Origin: Heterodera schachtii
Taxonomy: Eukaryota > Nematoda > Chromadorea > Rhabditida > Heteroderidae
Length of the DNA: 64,000 nucleotides
Direction of reading: 5' to 3'
Assembly: GCA_023374025.1 (NCBI GenBank)
Contig: SIJG01000010.1
Coordinates: 2,315,633 to 2,379,632, forward strand
Below are positions 33,701 to 44,620 of this stretch, in pieces. The position numbers and the translations under genes are program-made. The notes below the pieces were generated by a model. The model searched no databases and had not been told where the DNA came from. It saw only the letters and a program-made list of their open reading frames with translations. The first letter of the stretch is position 1. Each line of letters begins with the position of its first letter.

Positions 33701-34156
33701 TAAAAATGATCGGAATTTTGCATAAAATTCGAACATTGAGCAAAACGGGCGATGTCACGGCTCAGCAATTCCTCGCCCCGTTTCTGCGCTCGTTGGACCA
33801 ACTCATCGGAAGGCGTGGCACTGCCCTCTGCTCTGACCTCATCAAATTGGCTCTCGTACCTTAGAAAATGAGAGTTTTAATGCAAAAATCTTGGTTTCTA
33901 AATAAAGCCATTAAGCGGCGGTGGGAAGAAAAATTACAAAATTTCTCCCTTTATGATCACTCTGAATTCGAATGTCAAAATCAGACCATTTCTGATCACT
34001 TTCATGGCCGACCAATGGCGAATGTTTTGCTGTTGACGAGGATGGTTTCCCTTTGCTGTCATTGGTATTGGCTCCTTCTTCCTTTTTCCATTTCTTTTCA
34101 ATTTTACGCTTTTTCTTCCCAATAAATTTCCCATTCATTTTCTTGTGAGAGCTCAT
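27797..34156 (-). CDS. CEBPZ: CEBPZ/Noc1/Mak21 homologue, copy B (946 residues)
   Basis: Seventeen exons in phase: 34156-33987, 33859-33735, 33516-33322, 32847-32780, 32727-32602, 32295-32096, 31763-31725, 31664-31538, 31368-31284, 31238-31124, 31073-30908, 30340-30221, 29863-29500, 29227-29078, 28791-28574, 28522-28342 and 28188-27797 (TGA). It has the same domain order as copy A: basic N terminus, HEAT-like repeats, CBF domain with GLNRAFPYAKG and LSDRFYTAFYRRLL, then YDPIVRNPLF, MRFLDRFAFKNPK, IPLDERFLHHFA and a long Asp/Glu-rich tail ending DELEFD. The length is close to that of CEBPZ proteins in general, so B is probably the fuller representative. Differences from A are an added intron between HILV and AKDAL, a more acidic, Gln-rich linker at 29863-29500, and the retained C-terminal exons. 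The exon at 31124 also ends at a GC donor. CNRIP1 lies 0.6 kb upstream on the same strand. Confidence 0.95.
30697..30765 (-). tRNA. tRNA-like sequence, probably non-functional
   Basis: On the minus strand, A-box TGGCTCAGTGG and B-box GGTTCAATTCC are both good, the T-arm stem GTGGG/CCCAC is perfect, and GTTTCGG can pair with CCGGGGC as an acceptor stem using three G-U pairs. The total is only about 69 nt, the D-stem lacks a partner and no clean seven-base anticodon loop is seen. It lies in a CEBPZ copy B intron and is absent from copy A, which suggests an insertion after the duplication. A tRNA pseudogene or SINE head is the best reading. Confidence 0.3.
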
Positions 34157-34173
34157 TTCAATCTGAGAAAAGA
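34157..34173 (-). promoter_or_regulatory. Candidate trans-splice acceptor before CEBPZ copy B
   Basis: TTTTCTCAG on the minus strand lies six bases before the ATG at 34156, as in copy A. Its conservation while the flanking DNA diverged suggests it is used. Confidence 0.55.
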
Positions 34174-34764
34174 AAAGAAAAAATTGCCAAATTCTAAGTG
34201 AATTCGTGAATTGAAAATTTTCAAATTTGTATAAATTTAAATTTTCAAAAAATATTCAAAATAAAACATTACGTCAAAGATTAAATTATGCGTTAATTTA
34301 AAAGTTCATAACTAACGCTTTTTGTGTCTACCTAATTTTATGGGGCAAAGCAGGGCACACGATCGACTTCATCTAACTAGTTAATTTTATTATCATTGCT
34401 ATTTCATTGCTAATAAATTTGTGCATAATTGACAAAATATTTAAAAATTCAAGAGGGCTTAAATTTCTCGAAATTATTCGTACCATAAGCGCTTGTCGAT
34501 AACCGAAAAAGCATTTTTTTAATAAAATCAATCAATATTTGATATATGTAAGTACACAAAAAACAAAAAATATTCTGGCATCACAATGGAGGAGAATGGG
34601 GGGAGGGGCGGGGGGGGGGGGAGCGGAAATTCTAATTTTTGAATTTTAATCTGGGATTTTTCAATTAAAATAGAAAAGGTGTTGAGGAATGTTGTGCCTT
34701 GTTGTTTCTTTCACATGATGCCGGGTTCGTTCGTGCCAAACGGCACGGCACACGCGCAATCGCT

Positions 34765-36673
34765 TCACAGCAGCTTCTCGTCCACCACCAGCACCTGTCC
34801 GGTCGGGTCCAATTCGCATGTCCAGCACATCGCCTCCACCCGGTGGCCCATCCCGGCATGGCTGTCCTCGCGGGCATAAAATTTGGTCTGCAACTTTCTG
34901 TTCAGCGTCTTGCCGGGACCCTGTAATTGTTATTTATATTCGGCAAAAGGGGACAGTGACTGAGAAATCCGAGAATATTCCCATTCTCCTTTTTCCCGGT
35001 TTTCCCCTTAAACAATCGCTGATCAAAATTCTCGAGTCGTATTCCCCAGTCTTGACTCTGTCTCATGCTCATTTGAAATTCTCAAATCACTTTAATTCTG
35101 TTGCATTATAATTTTTGCGTCCAAATTATTCCCAATTCTCTCTACTCATCTGCTGGCTTATTAAATACCCGAGCTTTGAATTATTATTTCACCTGAACCC
35201 ATCAATATTTTTGATCCTTCCTAGATTTGTCCCTCCTCCTAAAAAACCATTTTAAATGGGTTCACATTAAGCCCCCCCCGGGAAATTTTTTTTCGGAAAT
35301 ACGATAGTTTCTAAAATTTTTCACCGAAATCACGAAGAGAATGTCCTGTCGGATGCCCTTCCGTGACGGGTCAATGCCGGTGGTGTTCCACATTGCTGTG
35401 TATTCGCCGGCCGATGAACTGTGCGCACCCTCCGTGACCAGCTCCAAATCGCTGCCGCCAATGTGCAGTGAACTTAATCACACAGGGCAATAATTAGGCA
35501 ATATAATTATTAATTAATGAGGCAATTAAGAGGGCCAATTTTACAGGAAATCTTGCGGCGGCGTGCACTGTACACTGACACGGTATTTGCAGTTGGAGTG
35601 CAGCTTCAGCGTGCGCTGCGAAGTGGTGAACCGGTTTCCGTCCTGCTTGAACATGATCGGTGTGCCGTTCTCCGCATCACTGAACAAAAATAATAATTCA
35701 GTGAATAAAAAATAAAATGGACACAATTCGGCACCGAAAACTGAGTCTTTTGGTAGCGATTTGTGGTAGCATCGGCATTTGTTAAATTTGGCACAGATAA
35801 AAACAAATTTTGCCAAAGAACCCAAATTGAAGGCTGTGTGATATTCGAGATCGAGATTCGCCCGAAATTCGAGACCGAAAGCCCAACGAGCTTTTGTTTG
35901 GTTTTTCGTTGATTCAATACTATTTCGATCAACCCTAAATCGATCAGGACAAAATTTGCAAACATTGACTCTGTTTCAGTTCATAAAAACGCATGAATGA
36001 AAGTTGATCAAACTCGTCCAATCAGTTGCAATAAAATAGCTTCCAATTTCAAGATTATTTAATTTTTTGGGCTGATTTTCATTGTCAAAATAGTGACAAA
36101 ATTCAGCAGCTTGAAAAGCGAAATTTCGTTATTCAAATGCTGATTGTGTCTATCGTGATCAAATCGATAATGGGCCGTAAAATGCGTTTTTGTCTGATCA
36201 CTATCACCGATCGATATTGGCTCGTCGGCCATCCATCAATCAATTAGCGCCTGCTAATTAATTGGTTCAAAAGTCCCATCACACCTGATCCTGATGCTCA
36301 GCTTGAAGTGCTTGCCGCTTCCTCCGCTGCTTACATTGTTTGTGTGTGCCGCGGAGGCACCGGCGGAGTTTGGCACTTTTGCCGTCCCCGTCGGCACCCC
36401 ACAGTGTTGGCTGACCCCGTCAACAATTGTCATTTCCGCTCCACCTGCGGCGGATCCGACGGACCGTTTGGCACTCAACGACAATTTTGGATGAATTGTG
36501 TGCCCAATGCCGGCGGCAGTTGTTGCTGTCGTACCACCACAGCCGCCGCCGCCGTTGCGTGCCGTCGTTGAAAGCTTTGGTCTTGGCTTTTCTTCCACCG
36601 CCCCCGGCGGCAGCGGTGCCGGCGTGGGAACACTGCCGCTGCTGTCGTTGTCGTCGTTTTCCCCGGAAGGCAT
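34765..36673 (-). CDS. CNRIP1: CNRIP1-like cannabinoid-receptor-interacting protein
   Basis: Four exons: 36673-36285, 35679-35545, 35472-35325 and 34920-34765 (TGA), in phase, 275 residues. CNRIP1 (CRIP1a) is a small cytosolic beta-barrel protein that binds the C-terminal tail of the CB1 cannabinoid receptor in vertebrates and tunes its signalling. The match runs through the whole 164-residue human protein: FKLSIRIR, IMFKQDGNRF, RTLKLHSNCKYRVSV, LHIGGSDLEL, YTAMWNTTGIDPSRKGIRQ and KFYAREDSHAGMGH, ending VVDEKLL. The exon at 36673-36285 adds about 110 residues of Ser/Gly/Thr/Ala-rich sequence at the N terminus that the human protein lacks; an ATG at 36685 would add four more residues. No CB1 orthologue is expected in nematodes, so the partner here is unknown. 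Confidence 0.93.
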
Positions 36674-39600
36674 TATCAGCAGCATACAACAGAGACAGCG
36701 CCGGAGGCAAAAAGATGGAATGAGGCCTTTTTTTGCCAGACACAGAGAGCGACGAGTGAGAGAGAACACTGCTGTGCCCGGCCAGCAGAGAAACAGACAA
36801 ATGGGCGGGGGCAAAGAACGTGAAAAAAGCGTTTTCTGTCTGCTTGTTTGGCTTAACGAATGTTCTCTGCTAAGGCTGCTTGCTTGCTTCGGGGCTTAAT
36901 GCTTAAAGGGTCCGAGACCAACGAAGCCCATGGCCTTGTCTCTCGAGAATGGGTGGGAATGTCTGTCTATAAAAATAAATGAAATTTTGCCAGCGCCAAT
37001 TTAAGTTTTGGGCACCGGAGGCGAGGGTGACATAGACGAAGCCCCACCCCTCCAATCATGGACATGGCACACGAGATGGCATCAATGGTACAGGCGCCAA
37101 ATAAATTGGGCACAATTGCGGTGGCACTCCCTCCGCGGGGTGGGGTGAAGCGGGTGCCAGGGGGATAGGGGAAGAAGCCATACACAAAACTGGCATCGAC
37201 AGAGAGGGCTGTGGCATATCAGAGGAGGGCAAATAGCGCCTATAATTTGTGGCATCAACGACGGCATATGCCGCACGCATTTGAATTGAGCCTGCCACCC
37301 CGACAGCACGGTCGGCATTTTTCATTGGCAATGTGATTCCACCCCGGAAAGGAGGAGGAGAGAGCGGTAGGAAACTATGGAAAAATTAGGCGGATGGGGG
37401 GGGCAGGGGACACAAACAGCTAATAAATGCCTGAGGCGGCGGGGGCGGTTTTGTGTCTCGTGAGTACCGCTGCCGCACTGTGGCGGTGTTATGGTGTTAG
37501 AATGTATTTCCGCGAGATTACCCCTCGGGGGCGGAAGGGGGGGGGCACAGATAATTTACTTTCCTGCCCCTGGGGGGACACCAAAAAAACAAATTGATTC
37601 TGGCGGGCGCTGGGGCGACGACCTCTGTGGGGACAGATGAAGCCGATTTAGGTGAACGGAAAGGGATAAAGCCTCTGGCAGTCGGAGGCGCTTAAGTGAT
37701 GGATGTGTGTGTGGATGTGGGAGCATCGCCCAATGAATGATGAAGTGAATTTTATGTGGAAAAATGGGTATAAAAAATGACAAATTAAAATGATGAATCT
37801 CCGGACCCCCGAGGGGACGGAACTCTGCCGAGAAAAAAACGCCCAATTCATGGCGCCGAAAAGTGGTGAAAATTTGGCAAAATTTGATTTTTGAACATCA
37901 CCGATCCAATATTTTGTAACAACTTCAATGAATTTTTTTGGCATTTTTCAAGGTTATTTAATAATAAAATAAAGATATTTTTTCGATTTTTGTATTACCG
38001 ATTAAGGTATGTTGAATTGTAAATTAAAAAGCACTTTAACGCCCGGGCAAAATTCCAAAATTCCAAAATAGAAAAATGATATGCCAAAAAATGGCAAATT
38101 CTCATCTAAATGCTTAAAGCGCTCCTTCAATATTTGAAATAAAAGGCAAAGGAATGGCAAAAGCACTGAAAATGGAAAACAAAATGGCACTATTCAGTCA
38201 AACAAGCGGAACAAATCGTCGTAATTCGGAAACGAAAAGCCATGCCGCCGAGACGGCGACGGCAGAAGCGCTTCTTAGCCTAATTGGTTGCCCCCGGGCT
38301 AAATGCTTCTCCCCGCTCTCGCCGCTTGATGAGATGCTTATGTTTGTGCTTTCTTTTAATTGTCGAGAGAATCCGTGGGATTTTGAGTGGATAAATATGT
38401 TTTCAAATGTATAAAAATGGCTAATGCATATTTTTGGCTCTTTCAATAGGAGAATCAAATAAATGTGCGGCAAAAATTCTGCCAAACTTAAAATTTGGCA
38501 TTTTTGGCAAAAAAATGATGGGGGAATAATTATTTACTCATACTAAGTGATGGCTGAGTAGCTTAATGATGTAATCGTAACATAAAAGCATGGAAGGTAT
38601 CGGTACACAGAAAATACCGAGACTCGGAAATTCGTGCTGGGATGAATGGGCAGGTCGGGACCGAAAAATGGGCAAATTGCCGAGTCATGTCGAGTTTCGA
38701 ACAAACATTTGCGGGAAACGTTCCCTGAATTTTTACTATTTTATTTTTTATAATAAATCAGCCAATATTGAAAATTAATAATATAAAAAGTAAATAAAAA
38801 ATTCCGGGAACTTTTCCCTCACCTTTACATATTTTTTTTGCCGTCGTTGCCAATTTTTGTTTTCGGCGGCGCGTGGGGCGAAGGGCAAACAAATGGAAAA
38901 TATGGAACAAAAACAACAAAACAATATGTATTTTGTGTGTTTGAGATGCATTTGTTGAGGGATTTGAGGACAATGGGAAAAACGGTGAACAAAATAATGA
39001 TGGTGGTAAAATTTATTAATAATATTTTTATTATTTATTTATTAATTGTTATTTATTTTGTATTATTTTTGGAGGTTCGCTAAGTGCAAATGGCAAATTG
39101 GGGGAAAAAATTCAAAAATTTTACACACAAAAACCAAGGCATAAGTCAAAGACACTTTGCGTTTACGTACGTTGATTTGATTGACTGATCAGCTGGTCGG
39201 AGAGAATGATCAAATGCCGAATTCAGTCTCGATTTCACACTAAAACGCCGCGTACCTATGCCTATGTAATAGCGAGATTTGGCGCCGGGAAATATCAAAT
39301 ACCGAATTCCGCCCGGATTCCGTACTCAAATTCCGAGTAATTCTTTGGCATTTTTTGCGGCCCCATGTCTATTATGCAAATGACGAGGTTTACCGCCGCC
39401 AAGAAACAGAAAATGCAAAATTCAAATGCCGTCTCGATGCATACTGTTGTTCCTATAATAGAGCCCACGGGGGGGGGATTTATTTTTCAACCCACCCCCT
39501 GCAGATCATTGTGAAATATTTGTATGCGCACAAAATTGATTTTATGGCAAAAATCATTTCAACAGTGCCCAATTACGAAAGCAAAAAAAAGAGAAAGCAT

Positions 39601-40412
39601 TGGGAAGCATCGTCATCATTTGGCACCATGGCATGGCATGGCACCACAGATTGAAAGCTTGAAAATTACTTGGCTGACGCCAGCGAGGTATTGTGATGTA
39701 ACTTTGGCAAAAATTTTTCCACTAAATTTGCCAAATTTTTGTGGCACTCTCTCCCCTCCACTCTATCTCCACACATATTCATTCATTTCGTCGTCAATTT
39801 TAATCGATGGAATCGGCCGAATTTTTTTAAAATTAACTTTTATTAATAATTACAAATTTAATTGTTTTTTTGTTGACAAAAATATTTGCCAAAGACGACA
39901 CAAAAATAAATTAATAATAATATGCACAAATAAAAATTGGGGGCCCACAAAAACAAACAAATTTTGTATGAATGAAACATCCGCCGTTGGCATTTGGACA
40001 ACAACGACAGTGCCAAATTCGTCCACTGTTTGTGTGTTTGTTGTTCTTGGCCAGCCGAGTCGATGTGGTGTTTAATGGTGAGCAGAGAAGGCAAAAAAGA
40101 AATTAAATTAAATTAATTACCCTAATTAGAAAAGTAATTATAAAATTTAGAGATGATCAGAATAGCAAAAATTAATGACGGAGGCGATGGCAAAGAACAA
40201 ATTAACTTTTGTGAACCTCATAAAATGGTCTGAAAAATTATTTTAGTTAAAATATTTAATATTAAAAAGGGCATTTTAATTTGTGTGCCATTCTCAGACT
40301 GCTCAGCAGCGACAATACATTGGCAAACGGTTGCATATGCTTCTGAAAATGTGGGGAAATTTAAAAAATGCAAAAAAAAAAAAAAAATTTTTTGGCATTT
40401 TGAAACCTGCAG
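36674..40412. other. Intergenic between divergent CNRIP1 and astacin genes
   Basis: This holds the 5' regions of both neighbours. A less AT-rich stretch at about 36960-37350 has overlapping minus-strand frames of 72-96 residues rich in Pro, Ala and Met (one from an ATG at 37331), but no splice partner or similarity supports them. The rest is AT-rich with isolated G runs (37382, 37528). The astacin signal peptide and the start of its propeptide must lie somewhere before 40413; a candidate short exon is at about 40302-40355. Confidence 0.4.
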
Positions 40413-43341
40413 AAATTCGACACGACACCGGCACAAAATTCGGGCAAAACGCGGCACTGTTGGCTTTGATCGAAAGGTATGATGATAATTGGCATTTTGG
40501 CGCCTAAATTGTTGGCGTACCATTTTAAATTTAAAAATCAAAGAAAAATAAGGAAACTTTTTCATTAAATTTTCGTTTTTACCTGCAGATTTGGAACCGA
40601 ATTCCGGTCATAAAAAATGGCAAAATGTTCTACATGGTCCCGTATACTGTATTATCGCCATACGGTAAGTTACGGATTACAGTATCGTCACATAATTTAA
40701 TCATTTCTCCCAATGTATGCGTTCAGATCAAAAAAGTGCAGCTGTACTGGTGGAAGTGATGATGTCAATCCACAAAAAGTTGAAAATTATTTTTAAATAT
40801 TCAATTTATTTTAATATAGAGAGAAATAAATTATTAAATAATTAAATTTAAATATTTTAAATGATTAAACGATTTCATGAAAAAAATTTAAAGAAACAAT
40901 TAAGAATATGAAATTTTTTAAGATTAATTAAAAATTCATAACAACAAAAAATTAAATTTAAAAAAAATAATTTTTAAATAAAATAAGAAATATTTTAAAA
41001 AAATCTTTAAAAATTCATAATAACAAAAAATATTAAATTATAATATAAATAATTATTAAAAAATAATTAAAATTAAATCATTTTTTCAATGTTTTTCCCC
41101 TCTTTAGCACTTGCATTCGTTTTGGTATGTATTTATATTTTAAATTATTTTGTTCATTTTTCTGTCAATTATTTTCACTTTTTCCGACCGTATCAACACG
41201 CCGGCAAAGCAACAGTACTACCGTAATGATGATTACATTGGCATTATAAACGACCGAGGGTAAAGCAAAAAATAATGTGCCGAAATTGTGTATCAATTTT
41301 TTTTGTTGTTTTTGCTATTTTTCAGGTGCCATTCCGTCATTGGGCGACACAGTGGCAAAAATTTGTTGACCCTTCAGGTTGGGAAGGCTAAAAATGTGCC
41401 AAAATTTGTTTTGTTTTTTACAACAATTCAAAATAAATTTGGCCTTGGTTCTTTTTTTGATCGGGCGACCATTTCCAATCACTTTTTTGAACCCTAATGA
41501 ACCCATGACCATTTCTGATCACTTTTTGAACCAACCGATGGCTTGTTTTTTTGATCAAGACCAAATGCGACCCGTTTTCGTAAATTGCCGCCTTTTTTTG
41601 ATCGTATCATTTACGATCGCTTTTTTGGCAAATTTCTTCCACCTGATCGATGATTTTCGATCAGTTATGTCGCAACATTAGGTGAGCACCGAATCACCTC
41701 AAAGCGCTCAAAATGAGACAATAGCCGCCGATGGCGACGATGGCGGAGAAGCACCCGCAAAAAAACCACCACCACGAGAGACGTGCATGAAGCCGAGAAT
41801 TGTGATGCATGAGGTGAAGCAAATGCGAAGGATTTTTTTTGAAATTTGGGGGACAAATCCTCGAAACCGGCGCGGGACGGGATCCTGCGCGGGATTTTGC
41901 GGGGTCCCAGTCAGCAATCCCACATTTTTGGAAAATGTTATGACGAAATTTTCAGACCTTGTTTTTTGAGTTCTTTGGCTATAATTTTTTGTGAAACTCA
42001 GCGAAATTTTTTATTTATCGGATGTATCAAGCATTAAAATTTTGTTATTCTTGTCTAAACTTATGAATAATATTTCGATTTCCATTTGATTGTTTATTGT
42101 TTTTTGAGTAACGCCCCACCACCGAAGGGGGGGGGGGGTGGCTAATAAATTTTAATTTATATAATTTAAATCCGTCAGTTGTTGCACATTCTCGGCCTTC
42201 ACCATGAGCACCAGCGCCAGGACCGTTCCGAGTACATTGACATCAACATTGACAACGTAAGGAAAGGTGAAAAATGGGGGTGGGGTAAGGGAGAAAAATG
42301 CCAAGAAAAAAATGGCATAAAAATGAAATTTTGGCATTTTTTATAGGCAAAGAAAAGAATTTTCGCGAAGAAATGGAACAAGAAAGTTGGGGCCTGCCGT
42401 TCGATTATGAGAGTATCATGAACTACCGGTACGATCAGTTTGCCAAGAACAGAGAGACCAAGGACCAGGACGAGGGCATGGTGATCAGAGTTCGCAACCG
42501 CGACTCATTTTGTAAGGTGCTGATCGGATTTGTCGGGTCGGGCACACACGTGCTGTTCGAGAGTCTGTCTCCTCAGGCTTGGAAGGATCTCGAACTTTTT
42601 CAAGTCTCTGCCGTCTTGACTCGAGAAAAGTCACGAATCCTTTGGTTCCCTTGTCTCGGCTCGAGAAACCCCAAGGCTTTTCCAGTCTCGGTTCGTAAAA
42701 GATCTCGGGTTTTTGTTGGGTTCCAGTCTCTCGAGAAATCTCGCGGGTTTTCGAAGGGTTTCGGTATCGAGTCCCGTGATAAGTGGATTTAATGGACGCA
42801 AAACCAAGAACGTCACACTGGAAAAACATTTTGTGTTGGTCTGATTGATCTGAAAGTTGCTTTACGCAAGTGCCTATTTAAAATTTGATTGAACCCCTTT
42901 TATTGGGACTTTCAAATCCAATTTTGCATTTGGGGGCCCTATTTTTGAGATTTTTAGGTCCTATTAAGTGCCTAAGGGAAATAATTTATATGAAATAAAA
43001 CTACACAAGTATTTAAGCGCTTTTTATATCCTAAAAATTATCACCCAAATATAAAGTCAGATAATGCTATAATATTTACAAATTAAGTACACTTTTGGCA
43101 CCCATCGACACGTATCCGAGATGGACTTTCTAATGATCAACATGCTGTACAACTGTGACGGGGTCCACCAAATGGTGGACGAGTTCATCCGGCGCAATCT
43201 CCGGGTGACATTTTTGAACATTTTGCCAAAGTTTTTAAAATTTAAATTCTCAAGGGCTCTCGCCGTCATCACAGAACAAAAAAACGTCAGAAGCTGATAA
43301 AGAAAATGGAAAATCAGTTGAAAAAACGGGGACTGATTTGA
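40413..43341 (+). CDS. Astacin (M12A) zinc metalloprotease, 5' end not resolved
   Basis: Exons: 40413-40476, 40589-40664, 40727-40778, 41108-41124, about 41190-41259, 41326-41377, 41682-41813, 42179-42266, 42347-42516, 43088-43204 and 43255-43341 (TGA). Astacins are secreted endopeptidases active in cuticle moulting, hatching and digestion. Seen in order: a basic RAKRG that could be the propeptide cleavage site, VPYTV, TCIRF, DDYIGII, GCHSVIGRHSG, the complete zinc motif HELLHILGLHHEHQRQD formed across the 41813/42179 junction, FDYESIMNY (Met-turn, with Asn replacing the usual His), and HVSEMDFLMINMLYNC. The propeptide and signal peptide upstream are not securely placed. An extra 33 or so residues of acidic/Pro sequence (41682-41780) precede the zinc motif. 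The C terminus is a short Lys/Arg-rich tail with no CUB, EGF or ShK domain. The acceptor of the 41.19 kb exon lacks a visible AG. Confidence 0.87.
42544..42785. mobile_element. CTCGAG-family element in an astacin intron
   Basis: Begins GTGCTGTTCGAGAG and continues with repeated CTCGAGAAA, TCTCGGCTCGAG and TCTCGAGAAATC motifs like those at 1.1, 7.5 and 10.6 kb. A matching right end is not clear. It lies between the astacin exons ending at 42516 and starting at 43088. Confidence 0.5.
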
Positions 43342-43379
43342 CACAGTTGGCCAATTCCGTTGAGAAAAAAAATGTTGGC

Positions 43380-44000
43380 AAATTTAGGGAAATAAATTGT
43401 TGAAGCAGTAACAGAACTAATTGGTGTCGCACATGCACTCATTATCATTATTGTTCAGGGATCACACGAATTTTTAGGAAATAAATTTGGTTGTTCAAAT
43501 TTATGGGGGAGGGGGCGGGCTATATAAGTGTAGCAAGTTGTAATAAATAATGAACGAATCCGAAACTAAAGCTTGGGTGCCGAAATGTGCCGGGACTGAA
43601 ACGGCATCGAGACAGGATAGTGGTACTGAAATGGCTGGGGCGCCTAACAGTTGATACTGAAACGTCCTCCGAGGCATAATATGCCGGTGTCATGACAACC
43701 CGTACAAAAGGAACTCGAACAAAGGCATCCCGTACACAGGCAACCCGTACACGGGATTAGGCAAGGCCTAAGTTTAGGACTAAGCTAGGCCTGCTTGGAC
43801 CTAGGCCTAGGTTTAAGCTTAAGTTTAAATGTACGAGTAACTTTTATACGAATTGCAATTAACCCAATAAACCGAAGCGGAAATTCGGCCCAATGAAGAA
43901 ATATTATGGCCTAGGGTGCCGAAATGTTTTCTGGCCCAAAGTTGGCTTGATCAAGCTCAAGTCAAAACTATGGCTGATTATCTCCCCCCTGTGTGGGCCA
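43380..44000 (+). mobile_element. Possible solo-LTR-like module
   Basis: A GC-box-like GGGGGCGGGC directly abuts TATATAAG (43521-43528), and an AATAAA lies 340 bases downstream (43866-43871). Between them are three CCCGTACA motifs (43690-43760), a CCTAGGCCTAGG palindrome near 43802, and GGTGCCGAAATGT occurring near 43577 and again near 43917. No gene starts just after the TATA box. A promoter-plus-polyadenylation unit without a gene resembles a solo LTR, but no target-site duplication was confirmed. Confidence 0.35.
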
Positions 44001-44139
44001 AATTGTCACCACCACTACTTTTAATTGTCTCATTTTCCAAATTTTATTACACCGACTAACCAACCAATCAGACAGCATTTAATCAACACATTATTATTAT
44101 TATCATGGTGACAGTAAGAAATGGTACAACAAAAACATT

Positions 44140-44620
44140 CTGATCAATGTGTGATCAGAGGGCGGCGGGGGATGTCGGTGAGCAAAAAGTGGTGGCGGTG
44201 ATCAGCAAATGGGTGATGGTGGGAAGGGGGGAGTGTGGGGTACGGTTTGGAGTACGGTATTGATTATATGGAACAGTGGATAGCAGAGCAGTGATCAGAC
44301 TGATCAAAATGACAATCGGTCGAAACGAGCAATGAATGTGCGCACACGCAGCACTGATCAGACAGATCACATAAGGCAAAATGGTGAAAATTGATGACGA
44401 TGAGCAACTAATCAGCAGTCATTTAATGGCTAAATCGATTGATCACGTGGGAAAAAGATCGCTGAGTGATCAGAACTATTCATATGAAAAATAACTGTAA
44501 AGCAGTGATCAGGCAGTGTTGATCAGAAATGACCAGTTCACCGAACCGGAAGAACCGTGACAAAGAGAGTGATCTGCAGATTGATCAATTGATCATTAAT
44601 TTGGCCCTGATCAAATGACA
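44140..44620. repeat. TGATCA/GATCAG-rich tract
   Basis: GATCA or TGATC occurs more than a dozen times in about 480 bases, far more than expected by chance for a six-base palindrome. The spacing is irregular, so it is not a simple tandem repeat. Similar dense tracts lie at 8880-9160, 11940-12310, 13980-14130, 46240-46560 and 54720-55400. Confidence 0.5.

Larger units (their letters stand above)
27341..34283. repeat. Tandem segmental duplication, unit B
   Basis: Second copy of the segment at 20860-27065. It is about 0.7 kb longer, owing to an extra CEBPZ intron at 31369-31537, a longer C-terminal coding region at 27797-28574 and added DNA around 30.4-30.85 kb that includes a tRNA-like sequence. 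The two units are separated by about 275 bp (27066-27340) that is in neither. Confidence 0.92.

Noticed and set aside
37056..37331. 91-residue minus-strand frame rich in Pro and Met
   Set aside because: Composition is mildly coding-like, but there is no splice partner, no similarity and an overlapping frame of equal quality.
41776..41850. Reading HEVKQMRR as a broken, inactive astacin zinc motif
   Set aside because: GAG|GTGAAG is a splice donor; joining to 42179 restores HELLHILGLHH, so the enzyme is predicted active.
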